Shown: positions 26,101 to 34,493, numbered from the stretch's first letter. The stretch: 40,535 nucleotides of DNA from Bacteroidales bacterium (GCA_017476575.1 JAFUZO010000017.1:1-40535), one strand, 5' to 3'. The notes: a model not told the origin generated them from the sequence alone. Numbers and translations are program-made.

Positions 26101-26212
26101 TGACCCAGAGAACATGTTCACCACCAGCGGAGACGGTGTCCAGGCCGGTGCCACGGCCACGAACTATCCGCTGGTCTCCACCTACACGTTCGGCGTGGAT
26201 ATCAAATTCTAA
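23108..26212 (+). CDS. SusC/RagA family TonB-dependent outer-membrane receptor
   Basis: Outer-membrane importer of 1034 residues. I start it at the ATG at 23108 (METKISSS) because it opens a signal peptide ending around SLAAQ; earlier in-frame Met codons lie in the phosphatase gene. Residues ~32-110 are the carboxypeptidase-regulatory-like domain (VTGVVKDAAGEPLAGASILV). The plug follows with SusC-family text ALQGTIPGVTV, VRGIGTFGGSSAAPLVLIDG and DAASSAIYGSRAANGVILIT. The barrel ends in YTFGVDIKF with a terminal Phe. The SusD partner starts 12 bases later. Together they bind and import a ligand too large for porins, powered by TonB. No glycan-degrading enzyme is encoded nearby. Confidence 0.95.
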   Translation: METKISSSWRGLLLSLTLIFHLGWSLAAQNQQVTGVVKDAAGEPLAGASILVEGTVTGTQSDIDGRFSLPSSKGQVLVISFIGFETVRVPVTDQTFYEVVLDGDANFLDDVVVVGYDTQKKVNLTGAVGSLSSDVLQNKPIVQASTALQGTIPGVTVTTNGGGPGADTGNIRVRGIGTFGGSSAAPLVLIDGIEGSMNSVDATQIDKISVLKDAASSAIYGSRAANGVILITTKRAGKGRSSVSYRGYVGWQTPTTTPDTVNPVEYMILNREATENDGATSIYTDEYIADYLKNNWLDPDSFPIVNWKEHVLNGSGLTHNHNLSFSATQGKMRILTSIGYLDQKGIVKSADFQRYNFRNNINVDITDRLALRFDTSGSWGIRHYSPYQGTFFSFMNARDPLFLAEYSNGTYAPFTGGSINILPMTDNGEGGSVRSDALRFSGAMALTWKPVDWLTLEGTAAPRFTLSYTHNFTDLVTYYSDPYGTVSPIKNREYNSLRESHTNDFYGNYLFTAKVHKQFARAHDVSFLSGTSYETLDERTLSAYRRDFAYPQYQTINAGADNEFKENGGARYQWALASFFGRFNYNYKERYLFEANIRFDGSSRFAEGHRWGRFPSFSAAWRVTEEPWATPFKGVLNEFKVRGSYGKLGNQNIGSDYYPTIQTLTISSISAAGLIYPIVGLNNLANEEITWEESSMYDIGIDATLLDKFTLTADWYHKTTDGILMQLDIPATIGLTAPYQNAGVVRNIGWEIGVGYHDGRGDFTWGVDANLSDVHNKIIDMKGTASGSLLRNEEGYAINSIYGLRCIGMARTQEEADYVNANCPQYGVETMPGDLIYADIAGDFDEDGNPIPDGKVDDKDRVIIGSTIPRYTFGVTLDAGWKGFGISAQFQGVGKLNAYLNGYYTQPCVQGGTFRKEHLDRWTPETPDGKFPRLSYASELSKKNSSFWMADASYCRLKNLQLSYTLPKKMLARTRIENLTFFANATNVFTLTDYWQGYDPENMFTTSGDGVQAGATATNYPLVSTYTFGVDIKF

Positions 26213-26224
26213 TACGGAGCAGAC

Positions 26225-28030
26225 ATGAAAAAGACATTCCTTACCATACTTTCGGTTTCGGTGCTGGTCCTGTCCGGCTGCGAGAGCATGCTGGAGCGCT
26301 ATCCGCTCAACGGCCCTTCCACCGGTACATTCCCCGCCAGCGAAGAAGAAGCCCTGTCCGGGGTACTCGTGAGCTACAAGAACCTGGCTAACAGCGTCAA
26401 GCAGTACAGTCCCTTCCCGACCCGTTTCACGGACAACCTCACCGATATCGGTACCGTCCGGACCGGTCTGTCGAACTGGAACCTGTTCGTGACCTCGACT
26501 CTCACCCAAACCACCGGCGATGCAACCTATCTGTACGGCCGCATCTACAAGACGGTCGGCCGTATCCACCTCGTCCTGGACAACTTGGACAATATCAAGG
26601 ACAAGATGTCCGAAGAGACATACCTCCAATTCAAGGCCGAACTGCTTTGCCTGCGGGCCTACGTCTATGACCAGGGCTGTCAGTACTACGGTGACATCCC
26701 CTTCATCGACCATTGCCTCAGCCTGGACGATTACGCCTATCCGCGTATGTCGAAGGAGGAAGTCATCGACCGTATCCTCCGGGATATGGACGACACTATG
26801 ATCGACGCCCTGCCGGTCCGCTGGCCGAAGGCAGAGTGGGGCACCTGCCGGCTGGGCCGGGCTGCCGCCTATACCCTCAAGGCCCGTATCTGCCTCAACT
26901 GGGGCCGCTATGCGGAGGCCGCCAAGTATGCGGCAAAGGCCATGGAACTCTCAGAGGGCGTCTATGCTCTGGAACCGCTCGACTGCACGTACTATGCGAA
27001 TGACACGGTGGAAGGGGAGCCCTCCGCCTCCAACCTGTTCGGCTTCGCTGGCGAGACCTGTGACGAATGGATGTGGGCCATCCAGTTCGACCGGCTGGCT
27101 GCGACCAACACGCATTCGATGGTGTACACCTATTCCTCGCGTGTTGCCAATGGGGCGGCCGGCTGCGGTCCTTCGCAGGCACTGATGGATACATTCCAAT
27201 GTACCGACGGCAAGTCCATCACGGAGTCTCCGCTCTATGACTGGCAGGACCCCTGGAACCACCGCGACCCGCGTCTGGACCTGTACTGCCTGCGTCCGGG
27301 GACCCGGATCAACAATGTCCAGTATTCGACTCTCCCGAGCGTCAAGCAGGTCCGCGACTACAACACGGGCGCGATGGTCAACAACTCAGACACGAACGGC
27401 AACAAGTCTGAGTACGGTCCCAACGGAACGAAGGGCCCAGGCGGCTACCTCTGGCGCAAGTTCGCCGACAAGGCTTATTACGGGGAGACGCTGACGACAA
27501 GCTATGAAGATGAGCTGGATGTGTGCATCATACGTTATGCCGAACTCCTGCTGATCGACGCCGAGGCCAATATCGAGATGGATGGCGGCGACCTCCGGCG
27601 TGCACAGAACGACATCAACCAGATCCGTTCGCGGGTCAAGATGCCGAAGGTCACCGCGATGGAGCGGGAGGGGCTGCGTTCCGCCCTGCGTTACGAGCGT
27701 ACGGTCGAACTCTGTGCCGAAGGTTTCCGCTGGTTCGACATCCGCCGTTGGAAGGACAGTGATGGCAAAACCCTGGCAGAGACCGTGATGAACGGTCCGC
27801 AGTATGCTCCGGCCTTCACCGGTGCCCTGTCCAATGCCAAGCCTTCCATATCCTCTGACTGGACCGTCTCCTATGATTCGGCTTCGACCTGGAATGGGGC
27901 AGATTTCAATCTCCGCACCCTGGTCACCATGTACTACCGGACCGGCAAGGATGAGCTGTGGCCGCTTCCGGATTCGGAAATCCGCTCGAATCCGGCTATC
28001 AACCAGGAAGACCAGAATCCCGGTTATTGA
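26225..28030 (+). CDS. SusD/RagB family surface lipoprotein
   Basis: Lipid-anchored lid of the SusC channel, 601 residues. The lipoprotein signal is MKKTFLTILSVSVLVLSGCE with Cys at residue 19. SusD features include the N-terminal LERYPLNGPSTGTFPASEEEA, TPR-like helical regions (DATYLYGRIYKTVGRIHLVL; TLKARICLNWGRYAEAAKYA), the RYAELLLIDAEAN segment and YERTVELCAEGFRWFDIRRW, which is the most recognisable SusD/RagB stretch. It ends with DSEIRSNPAINQEDQNPGY. It directly follows the SusC gene and precedes a third lipoprotein gene by 26 bases, the usual SusCDE-like order. Confidence 0.95.
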   Translation: MKKTFLTILSVSVLVLSGCESMLERYPLNGPSTGTFPASEEEALSGVLVSYKNLANSVKQYSPFPTRFTDNLTDIGTVRTGLSNWNLFVTSTLTQTTGDATYLYGRIYKTVGRIHLVLDNLDNIKDKMSEETYLQFKAELLCLRAYVYDQGCQYYGDIPFIDHCLSLDDYAYPRMSKEEVIDRILRDMDDTMIDALPVRWPKAEWGTCRLGRAAAYTLKARICLNWGRYAEAAKYAAKAMELSEGVYALEPLDCTYYANDTVEGEPSASNLFGFAGETCDEWMWAIQFDRLAATNTHSMVYTYSSRVANGAAGCGPSQALMDTFQCTDGKSITESPLYDWQDPWNHRDPRLDLYCLRPGTRINNVQYSTLPSVKQVRDYNTGAMVNNSDTNGNKSEYGPNGTKGPGGYLWRKFADKAYYGETLTTSYEDELDVCIIRYAELLLIDAEANIEMDGGDLRRAQNDINQIRSRVKMPKVTAMEREGLRSALRYERTVELCAEGFRWFDIRRWKDSDGKTLAETVMNGPQYAPAFTGALSNAKPSISSDWTVSYDSASTWNGADFNLRTLVTMYYRTGKDELWPLPDSEIRSNPAINQEDQNPGY

Positions 28031-28056
28031 TTCTTCCACCATCAAATTGTGACCGT

Positions 28057-29991
28057 ATGAAAAAGATAAGCATCATCATAGCGGCGGCCGCCCTCGTTGC
28101 GGCCTGCCAGGATTACAGCTACGAGACGTACGAGCCCGACACGACCTTCCGCCGTACCGGTGAAGTGTCGTTGCTGGCCACCTTCGAGAACCTCTCGACC
28201 AAGGTCTCCATGGACGACGACGGACACGGTATCTGGGACCAGGGCGACCGGATCGCGGTGGCCTGTTCCGACGGACGGTTCGTCGATTTCACCCTCGACG
28301 GCACGGGCGACACACGGCGGGCGGTCTTCAAGGGGACGATTCCAGAAGGGACCGAACTCGGCCGCGTCGCCGTCTACCCTGCTTCGGCCGCCGTTTCCCT
28401 GGATGGTGACCGCCTGACTCTCGAACTTTCCGGACAGCAGTCCACCGGTTCACAGGGCTATCCCGGCATCCTCGTCGCCCCTATCGGAGAGACATGGGAA
28501 GTGGATTTCAAGCAGGCCCTCGCCTTCCTCAGCCTGACCTTGTCGAACTATCCGACAGAGGCGGTGCGCATCCGGTTCAGCGGTGAAGGATTCCCGCTCA
28601 GCGGAACCTTTACGGCCTCCATCGACGACATCCTGGAGCGGGGCCTCGTCACTTCCGACGGCAAGGGGTCCGGTCCGATGGACATCTCGGTGGCTGGATC
28701 GGCCAAGACCGTCTATGCCCTGCTGCCCATTCCGGTCGACGAATACAGCGACATCACGGCGACTTTCTACGACAACAAGGACAATGCCGTGCTGATCCAG
28801 TCTCTCAGCGACTATACCATCACCCTGGGACGGGCCGAACTCCGCCGGATGGCGGTCGCCCTCGGCGACGTGGCCGCGCCGCCGTGCCGCATCCACCTGG
28901 GTGACGACCGGATCCGGATGGAGGAGACCGAGGAGGGGAGCGGTATCTACGAAGGGACCTTCGACGTCCCGGCTACGACCACCTTCACCATCGAATTCGA
29001 CGGCAACCCCTACGGTTATGCCACCTCGTCGGGTGCGGGTGGCCTCGGCTCCATCAGTGCGGCCTCCTCCGCCCTCCCTGTGGCCAAGATCAAGAGCGCC
29101 GGCAAGAGCAAGAAGACCTACTACATCAAGCGGGCCATCGGTACGATGACCAGTACCGAGATTGCGAACAATCCGTTCACCGTCGACCTGGAGGCGCCCG
29201 GCAAGATCCACGTGGTGGCCGACAACTCCGACCCTTCTAAGCCGCGCTACCGCATCCATGTCGTAGAGGAAGCCGACCCGTCCCTCATCTTCGAGGAAGA
29301 CTTCGACCTCTGCGTGTTCGGCGGCGACTACATGGCCCCGGCGGACGGTGTGGGAAGCACCCTCGCCGCCTTCGACGGCTGGATTCCCGGCACGGCGTCC
29401 AAGACGCAGAACGTCCCGGCCTTCAACTTCGACTGGCCCGTAAAGGTGACTGCCGGCCTTCCGCAGGCATCCTACATGGAGGCCTATGGCCTTCAGGACT
29501 GGACCTTCGTCTATGCGGGTGAGCGCCCCGGCGGCATCCAGCTCTGCACCGGAACGGCCCCCGGCTCCATGACCACCCCGGCCTTCACGGCAGTTTCCGG
29601 AACGGTGGATGCCGTCCTGGAATTCGATCTGGCCCGGTTCTCCGCTACTTCTGTCGATCCCATCTATATCAACATCCTCGGCGGCGGTACGTTTACGGGC
29701 GGCGAGGTCACCCGCGATGCCTACGTGAGCGCCAAGGAGAGCGGGCAGTCCTATCCTGAGGCCAAGACCTCCTATACGGAATTTGACGAAAGCGGCACCC
29801 GCTTCGCCATCCTTGACGATACCTATTGCCCCCATTCCATCGACAACGGGGACGTCGACAAGCCGGTCTCGCATTACAAGTTCCAACTCAGCGGCATTAC
29901 AGCTTCGACGCAGATCCAGGTCGATGCGCCGAGGGGAAACAGCAGCGCGCCCCGTATGTTCCTGTTCAACATCAAAGTGACCAAGAAATGA
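28057..29991 (+). CDS. Lipoprotein with fimbrillin-like N-terminal domain, SusE-like position
   Basis: Exported lipoprotein of 644 residues, lipobox LVAAC with Cys at about residue 17 followed by QDYSYE. Residues ~35-280 match the pattern of the fimbrillin-like (Mfa-like) domain: TKVSMDDDGHGIWDQGDRIA, a strand-rich middle, and the LALPIP-like text ALLPIPVDEYSDITATFYD. The same module opens the three large lipoproteins at 32636, 34628 and 36441. After it come a short module (IHLGDDRIRMEETEEGSGIY) and a C-terminal ~200-residue part starting EEDFDLCVFGGDYMAPADG that looks like a jelly-roll binding domain. Its place behind SusCD suggests a surface ligand-binding protein. It overlaps the next gene by ATGA. 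I do not recognise a named family over the full length. Confidence 0.75.
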   Translation: MKKISIIIAAAALVAACQDYSYETYEPDTTFRRTGEVSLLATFENLSTKVSMDDDGHGIWDQGDRIAVACSDGRFVDFTLDGTGDTRRAVFKGTIPEGTELGRVAVYPASAAVSLDGDRLTLELSGQQSTGSQGYPGILVAPIGETWEVDFKQALAFLSLTLSNYPTEAVRIRFSGEGFPLSGTFTASIDDILERGLVTSDGKGSGPMDISVAGSAKTVYALLPIPVDEYSDITATFYDNKDNAVLIQSLSDYTITLGRAELRRMAVALGDVAAPPCRIHLGDDRIRMEETEEGSGIYEGTFDVPATTTFTIEFDGNPYGYATSSGAGGLGSISAASSALPVAKIKSAGKSKKTYYIKRAIGTMTSTEIANNPFTVDLEAPGKIHVVADNSDPSKPRYRIHVVEEADPSLIFEEDFDLCVFGGDYMAPADGVGSTLAAFDGWIPGTASKTQNVPAFNFDWPVKVTAGLPQASYMEAYGLQDWTFVYAGERPGGIQLCTGTAPGSMTTPAFTAVSGTVDAVLEFDLARFSATSVDPIYINILGGGTFTGGEVTRDAYVSAKESGQSYPEAKTSYTEFDESGTRFAILDDTYCPHSIDNGDVDKPVSHYKFQLSGITASTQIQVDAPRGNSSAPRMFLFNIKVTKK

Positions 29992-31259
29992 GATACTTGC
30001 CTTTTGTATTTCCGTGGGTGGCAGCATTCCTGCTGCTTTCCTGCGGAAAGTCCGACCCAAGTACGGAGAATGGCGGCAGCGGTTCCAAGAAGGGACCGCT
30101 GGAGGCCGTCATCGGAGAAGTCCTTCCCGATTGGGAGGATGGCTACCTGGACATCCACGCCATCTCCACCGGGCGGGGTGAATGCACCTTCTTCATCCTG
30201 CCGGACGGGACTACGATGACGGTCGATGCCGGGGAAGTGGTGACGGCCACGACCTCGCCGGTCTCCGTCACCCAGCGTCCCAGTGCGGATCAGCGGGCCT
30301 ATTTCACCCAGTCGCGCTACATGAAGCATTTCATGGAGGCGACCGGCCATTCGGCGCTTGATTACATGCTGATGACCCATTTCCATATCGACCATTTCGG
30401 CACGCCGGGCGGCAAGGGCTTCACCATGAGTTCGGAAGGTTACACGATGACCGGCCTCATGGCCCTCTACACGACCCTGCCCTATACGACCCTGCTGGAC
30501 CGCGCCTGGAGTGCAGACGATCCCGACTACCATTTCGTGGAAGAGTCCGGGACGAGCTATTCCGACATCTCCGAATACATCAAGTTCGTCAAATATGCGA
30601 TCGCCAAGAAGGGGCTCAAGATGGAGCGCTTCCAGGCCGGCCGCTCCGACCAGCTCAAACTGCTCTACAAGCCGGCTTCCTATCCGGACTTCAAGATCAT
30701 GAACTATGCTGTGAACGGGGAGTACTGGAACGGGTCGGGGCTGGTGGATGCCTACGGCACCGCCATCCCGGCGGAAAACGGCAACAGCGCCGTCTTCCTG
30801 CTCTCCTACGGCAAGTTCGACTACTACACCGGCGGGGATGCAGGCGGGAATACCCGGGTGGCCGCACCGGTCGCCCGGATGATCGGACGTCCCGTCGAAG
30901 CGATGAAGGCGGACCACCACATGAGCGTGGACTGCATGTTCGAGGAACAGATGGCGATCCTCCAGCCGAAGGTCATCGCGACCCAGAGTTTCGCCCGCCG
31001 TCTGGACCAGCCGATGATCGGGACGGTGGACGCCCTGGTGAACGGGACTTATTACAGCCGCGGCTGCTCGCTGTACTTCACGAACATCGACGACGTCATC
31101 TACACGCCCAACCAGGCCCTGTACGGCAAGTGCCATGTCAACGGCCATATCGTCATCCGGGTCCTTCCGGGCGGCGGAAGTTTCTATGTCTACCAGCTCG
31201 ACGACACCAACAACCTGTACAAGGTGAAGTCGATCGAGGGTCCGATTGCCTGCGAATGA
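29988..31259 (+). CDS. Lipoprotein with ComEC-like metallo-beta-lactamase fold (MBL-1)
   Basis: Predicted surface or periplasmic hydrolase, 423 residues, lipobox LLLSC. The MBL metal-binding motif HxHxDH is H131, H133, D135, H136 in MTHFHIDHFG. Other ligand candidates are the Asp in TGGDAGGNT and the His pair in MKADHHMS. Before the motif comes YLDIHAISTGRGECTFFILP and TVDAGE, as in the DNA-uptake protein ComEC/Rec2 beta-lactamase domain. The C-terminal signature GHIVIRVLPGGGSFYVYQLD is shared with the two other MBL proteins here. MBL enzymes of this type cleave phosphodiester or ester bonds; the substrate is unknown. It overlaps both neighbouring genes by 4 bases, so it is translated with the SusCD-side genes. 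Confidence 0.85.
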   Translation: MRYLPFVFPWVAAFLLLSCGKSDPSTENGGSGSKKGPLEAVIGEVLPDWEDGYLDIHAISTGRGECTFFILPDGTTMTVDAGEVVTATTSPVSVTQRPSADQRAYFTQSRYMKHFMEATGHSALDYMLMTHFHIDHFGTPGGKGFTMSSEGYTMTGLMALYTTLPYTTLLDRAWSADDPDYHFVEESGTSYSDISEYIKFVKYAIAKKGLKMERFQAGRSDQLKLLYKPASYPDFKIMNYAVNGEYWNGSGLVDAYGTAIPAENGNSAVFLLSYGKFDYYTGGDAGGNTRVAAPVARMIGRPVEAMKADHHMSVDCMFEEQMAILQPKVIATQSFARRLDQPMIGTVDALVNGTYYSRGCSLYFTNIDDVIYTPNQALYGKCHVNGHIVIRVLPGGGSFYVYQLDDTNNLYKVKSIEGPIACE

Positions 31260-32425
31260 GACGGTTCGCTGCATACTTGACTTTCTCCCTGCTCCTTTCC
31301 TGCGGTGGGCCGCGGGTGGGACAGGTACTCCCGGCCTGGCAGCCCGGAGAGCTGGATATCCACGCTGTCTGCACCGGCCGGGGAGAATGTTTCTTCTACA
31401 TCCTCCCGGACGGGACCACGATGGTGGTGGACTGCGGCGAGATTCCCGAGAAGGAGGGAAGTGTCACTTCCCACGACCCGTACGGGGACCGCGACATCCG
31501 GCGCCGCCAGGTGGCGCGGCTCTGCCCGGACCAGCCGGCCCATGCCGTCGCAGGGGCCTATATCCGGCACTTCCTGCCGGCGGGGGACTCCCTGGACTGC
31601 CTGGTGCTGACCCACCATCACGACGACCACATGAGCGGGATTGCCGGGCTGTGGGACGAGGTGCCCTTCCGGGTGCTCGTCGACCGGGCCGACACCGCCT
31701 CCATCGCGGCTGATGCGGCCTTGAGCCGTCCGACGGCCCGCTATATGGACTTCATCCGGACCTCCGGCGTGCGGGTCGTCCCCTTCGAGGTGGGCGCCGT
31801 GGCGACGTTCGGCGGGGCGGAGATCCGCAACCTCTGCGGCAGCGGCCTGGTGTGGACGCTGCCGGAAGGGGAGACGGACTGGTCGGCCGGCACGGCCGTC
31901 GATGCCTACCAGGGACGGAAACTGTCCGAGAACGGGGCCTCCACCGGCTTCCTGCTCTCCTACGGGGCCTTCGACTGGCTCGCGACCGGCGATGCCGGCG
32001 ACCCGAACTCCCGCGTGGCCTGGCCGCTGACGCAGACCGTCGGCCGCCCGGTCGAGGCGATGAAGGTACCGCACCATTTCTCCTGGAAGACCCTCAGCCC
32101 CCGTATGTTGGACGTGCTCCAGCCGGAGGTCCTCGTCTCCGAGAACTTCTGGTCGCACCAGCCCTGGCGGCGGGAACTCCAGAACTGGAAAGAGGCCGTC
32201 TACGAACCGGGCCGGGGCAAGCATCTTTTCCTGACGAGCCCTTACCGGGGTGAAGTAGAGGACAATGCCTACACCGACTCCGAACTCGCCGCCCTGGACG
32301 GAACCGACGGCCACGTCGTCATCCGGGTCAGTCCCGGTGGTCGGGACTACCGGGTCTACCTCGTGGACGCCACGACACAGGAATACCGTATCATCCGTTG
32401 CTACGGTCCGTTTGCGTGCAGATGA
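31256..32425 (+). CDS. Lipoprotein with ComEC-like metallo-beta-lactamase fold (MBL-2)
   Basis: Paralogue of the preceding protein, 389 residues, lipobox LLLSC at the N-terminus (MRRFAAYLTFSLLLSCGG). The metal site HxHxDH is H120, H122, D124, H125 in LTHHHDDHMSG. The supporting residues are in MVVDCGE (Cys where the others have Ala), LATGDAGDPNS and KVPHHFSW. It shares with MBL-1 the opening GELDIHAVCTGRGECFFYIL and the ending HVVIRVSPGGRDYRVYLVD, but sequence between them is well diverged, so this is an old duplication. The ATG overlaps the MBL-1 stop. It is the last gene of the tightly packed run; a 210-base, AT-richer gap with a short ORF follows. Confidence 0.85.
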   Translation: MRRFAAYLTFSLLLSCGGPRVGQVLPAWQPGELDIHAVCTGRGECFFYILPDGTTMVVDCGEIPEKEGSVTSHDPYGDRDIRRRQVARLCPDQPAHAVAGAYIRHFLPAGDSLDCLVLTHHHDDHMSGIAGLWDEVPFRVLVDRADTASIAADAALSRPTARYMDFIRTSGVRVVPFEVGAVATFGGAEIRNLCGSGLVWTLPEGETDWSAGTAVDAYQGRKLSENGASTGFLLSYGAFDWLATGDAGDPNSRVAWPLTQTVGRPVEAMKVPHHFSWKTLSPRMLDVLQPEVLVSENFWSHQPWRRELQNWKEAVYEPGRGKHLFLTSPYRGEVEDNAYTDSELAALDGTDGHVVIRVSPGGRDYRVYLVDATTQEYRIIRCYGPFACR

Positions 32426-32442
32426 TGATAGCGAAGTGTGTT

Positions 32443-32468
32443 TTGATGATTAAAATATTAATAATCAA
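32443..32468. repeat. AT-rich imperfect inverted repeat
   Basis: TTGATGATTA and TAATAATCAA pair at 9 of 10 positions around a 6-base loop, 17 bases after the MBL-2 stop. The stem is weak, so it may be a regulatory or terminator-like element or only AT-rich sequence. Confidence 0.25.
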
Positions 32469-32470
32469 TT

Positions 32471-32623
32471 ATGTGTAAAGAAAATTATTACCCCCCCCTA
32501 TTGGAATTTTGGCGGATAGACGCCGAAATGAACTTCTGTGAGTCTGTAAATACTGTAGGAGGCTCGACCATCACTTCGATGGAGAAAGATGACAGTGACT
32601 GGCTGACCGGTGATGAATTTTAA
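32471..32623 (+). CDS. Short ORF of 50 residues upstream of a fimbrillin-like gene
   Basis: ATG at 32471 to TAA at 32623. The peptide has no signal sequence or known domain. Its start MCKENYYPPLLEF and middle EMNFCESVN resemble the other short ORF at 34494 (Tyr-x-x-Pro-x-Leu, then Glu-x-Asn-Phe-x-x-Ser), and both end in an acidic, Trp-containing tail (DSDWLTGDEF here). A run of eight C (32491-32498) covers codons 7-10, so slippage would switch the frame early. The next gene starts 12 bases later. From memory, small genes of this style often precede fimbrillin-like genes in Bacteroidota; no function is known to me. Confidence 0.5.
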   Translation: MCKENYYPPLLEFWRIDAEMNFCESVNTVGGSTITSMEKDDSDWLTGDEF

Positions 32624-32635
32624 AGAAGGAAAGTC

Positions 32636-34483
32636 ATGAAAAAAACTGTATATATGACATGTACTGCGGCTGTATTGCTGGCCGCATGCAGCAAAGTGGC
32701 TCCTGAGCAGGTTGAAACCCTGCCGGAAAATCCCGGGGAGTCTGTCATGGCAGGCGAAGGTCTTACTACGCTGACTGCGATGATTTCGACGACCAAGACC
32801 ACTTTGGACGAAACCTCCGGAAAGGTGGGTTGGGACGGTGATGATGAGATTGCCGTCGTAAGTTCCAATGGCGGCATCTACAGATTCATCCTGTCTGACA
32901 AGACAGCTGGGAAGTTCGTCATTTCCGGTGCGGAAAGCGCCCCGGACCCCCTTGTCGCCATTTATCCGTATGACAAGGTGAAAAGCCTATCCGGAAACAC
33001 ACTGACGTTGACGCTTCCGGCCGTGTTGAAGTATGAGGCTGATGCCAAGTCTCCGGTCATCCTGTTCTCCAAAGTCGGGGCGGTGACGGAGAAATCCGCA
33101 ACGCTTTCCTTCGACCATCTGACGGCCGTGGCCAAGTTCACCTTCACCCATATTCCGGCCTATGCGGCGGGATTCGTCGTGGCCTCTGATACCAGGCAGA
33201 TCAGCGGCGACCTCACGCTGGATGTCAGTGCAGATGCCCCCTTCCTGACTCCTGGAGAAGGCAGCTCTTCTGTCGTTTTTACGTTCGGATACAAGACCGG
33301 ATACGATGGCGCCGTCAGTTTCTATGCCACCATTCCGGCTGCTTCATACGCGGCCAAGGATCTCAAATTCTTTTTGATTGACGGTGACGGACATCGCCAT
33401 GCCGTGGCCGGTAAATCCTTCGATGAAGACCGCATTGTCGGCTCTGGCCGTTACATGGATGCCAAGACCATCGCTGCAGGAGCCTTGCTGACAGGAGCGG
33501 TTGTAGAATATGACAAGACGAAACTCAACCCTGGCTATCGGAGGATTGCAAAGAACAAATGGGCCTTGGGCAACCTGGTGGCGGAGAAAGATAAGACCGG
33601 AGAGGGATTCCGGAGCGGATGGAGGATTGCGGAGACTCCTGAATATTATCTTTCATCGCTTTCAGGAAATGCATTCGACCACTTCAACTGGGGAGGCCTG
33701 GCCCGTGCTGCCCGTTTCTCTTCGGCTGGATTCATGACCCCGGCCGCCGGAACCGAGATTCACGGAAAGATTTACAAGGATGCCTCCGGAAGTGCGGAGG
33801 CTTCTGAAAGCGATGATCTTGATTTCGATACCTTCGGAAGTACGAATCCCGGATATTACGGCGATGTCGCTTTCTGGGCCAGCAAGGGACAGTACCGTCT
33901 TCCCTCCGTCGATGAAATCAGCAGCCTCTATGTGACCAAGAGTGGACAGGACGGGAAGGTGGTCGATGTCCAGTTCGGCAGCTATAACGGTAAGAAAGCT
34001 GTCTACTTCACGACCACTCTCTCCGGGACGGTCGTGTAGAACACCTCTACAGTAGAATATGACGAAGCCGATATCGAGTCCGGCTTGTTCCTGCCGAAGG
34101 CGGGACGTCGGTTTATCGGATATTATGATGAAAGTTCCGCGTGGAAATGGAATTCCACCGTGCTGAATTCAACCAAGACTTCGTCAAACGGAACGAGTGG
34201 AGGCGCTTTGACGACTACGGATGTATGGGGAATCTATTGGTCTTCCCGTTACAGCATGCAATCGCATGAGGCCGCAGGAAACGAAGAAGGGAAGCATGAC
34301 AAATGTCCCACCATCCTTTGGTTGAAATCGGCGTCTGTAGGTTATGGGTACACCCAGGCACATGGGGGTTCAGAGGTCTGCATCAACGGGACTATTGACG
34401 GGACCAAGGATTGTGGTATGCGGGCTGAGATGGGTGCCTGTGTGCGCCCCATCTTCATTCCTGAGACAGAACGTGACAACTAG
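32636..34483 (+). pseudogene. Fimbrillin/FISUMP-like lipoprotein gene split by one in-frame TAG
   Basis: Lipoprotein (lipobox LLAAC, Cys at about 18) with a fimbrillin-like N-terminal domain (TTKTTLDETSGKVGWDGDDE, residues ~50-270) and a FISUMP-like C-terminal domain (DVAFWASKGQYRLPSVDE, ESGLFLPKAGRR, VWGIYWSSRYS, GACVRPIF). The frame is stopped by TAG at 34037-34039, codon 468 of 616, and continues without a shift to TAG at 34483. In the two paralogues downstream the same codon is Tyr: their context is GTG-TAT-GAC and CGG-TAC-AAT against GTG-TAG-AAC here. So one base change probably inactivated or truncated it; a truncated 467-residue product remains possible. The gene is visibly less GC-rich than its neighbours. 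Confidence 0.8.
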
Positions 34484-34493
34484 AAAGGACAAT

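Noticed and set aside
16450..32425. A classical polysaccharide utilisation locus
   Set aside because: SusC and SusD are present but no glycoside hydrolase, lyase, carbohydrate esterase, SusR or hybrid two-component regulator could be recognised.
34037..34039. Genome-wide recoding of TAG as an amino acid
   Set aside because: Several intact genes in the window end in TAG at the expected place, including the S46 peptidase, pepD and the fusion gene.
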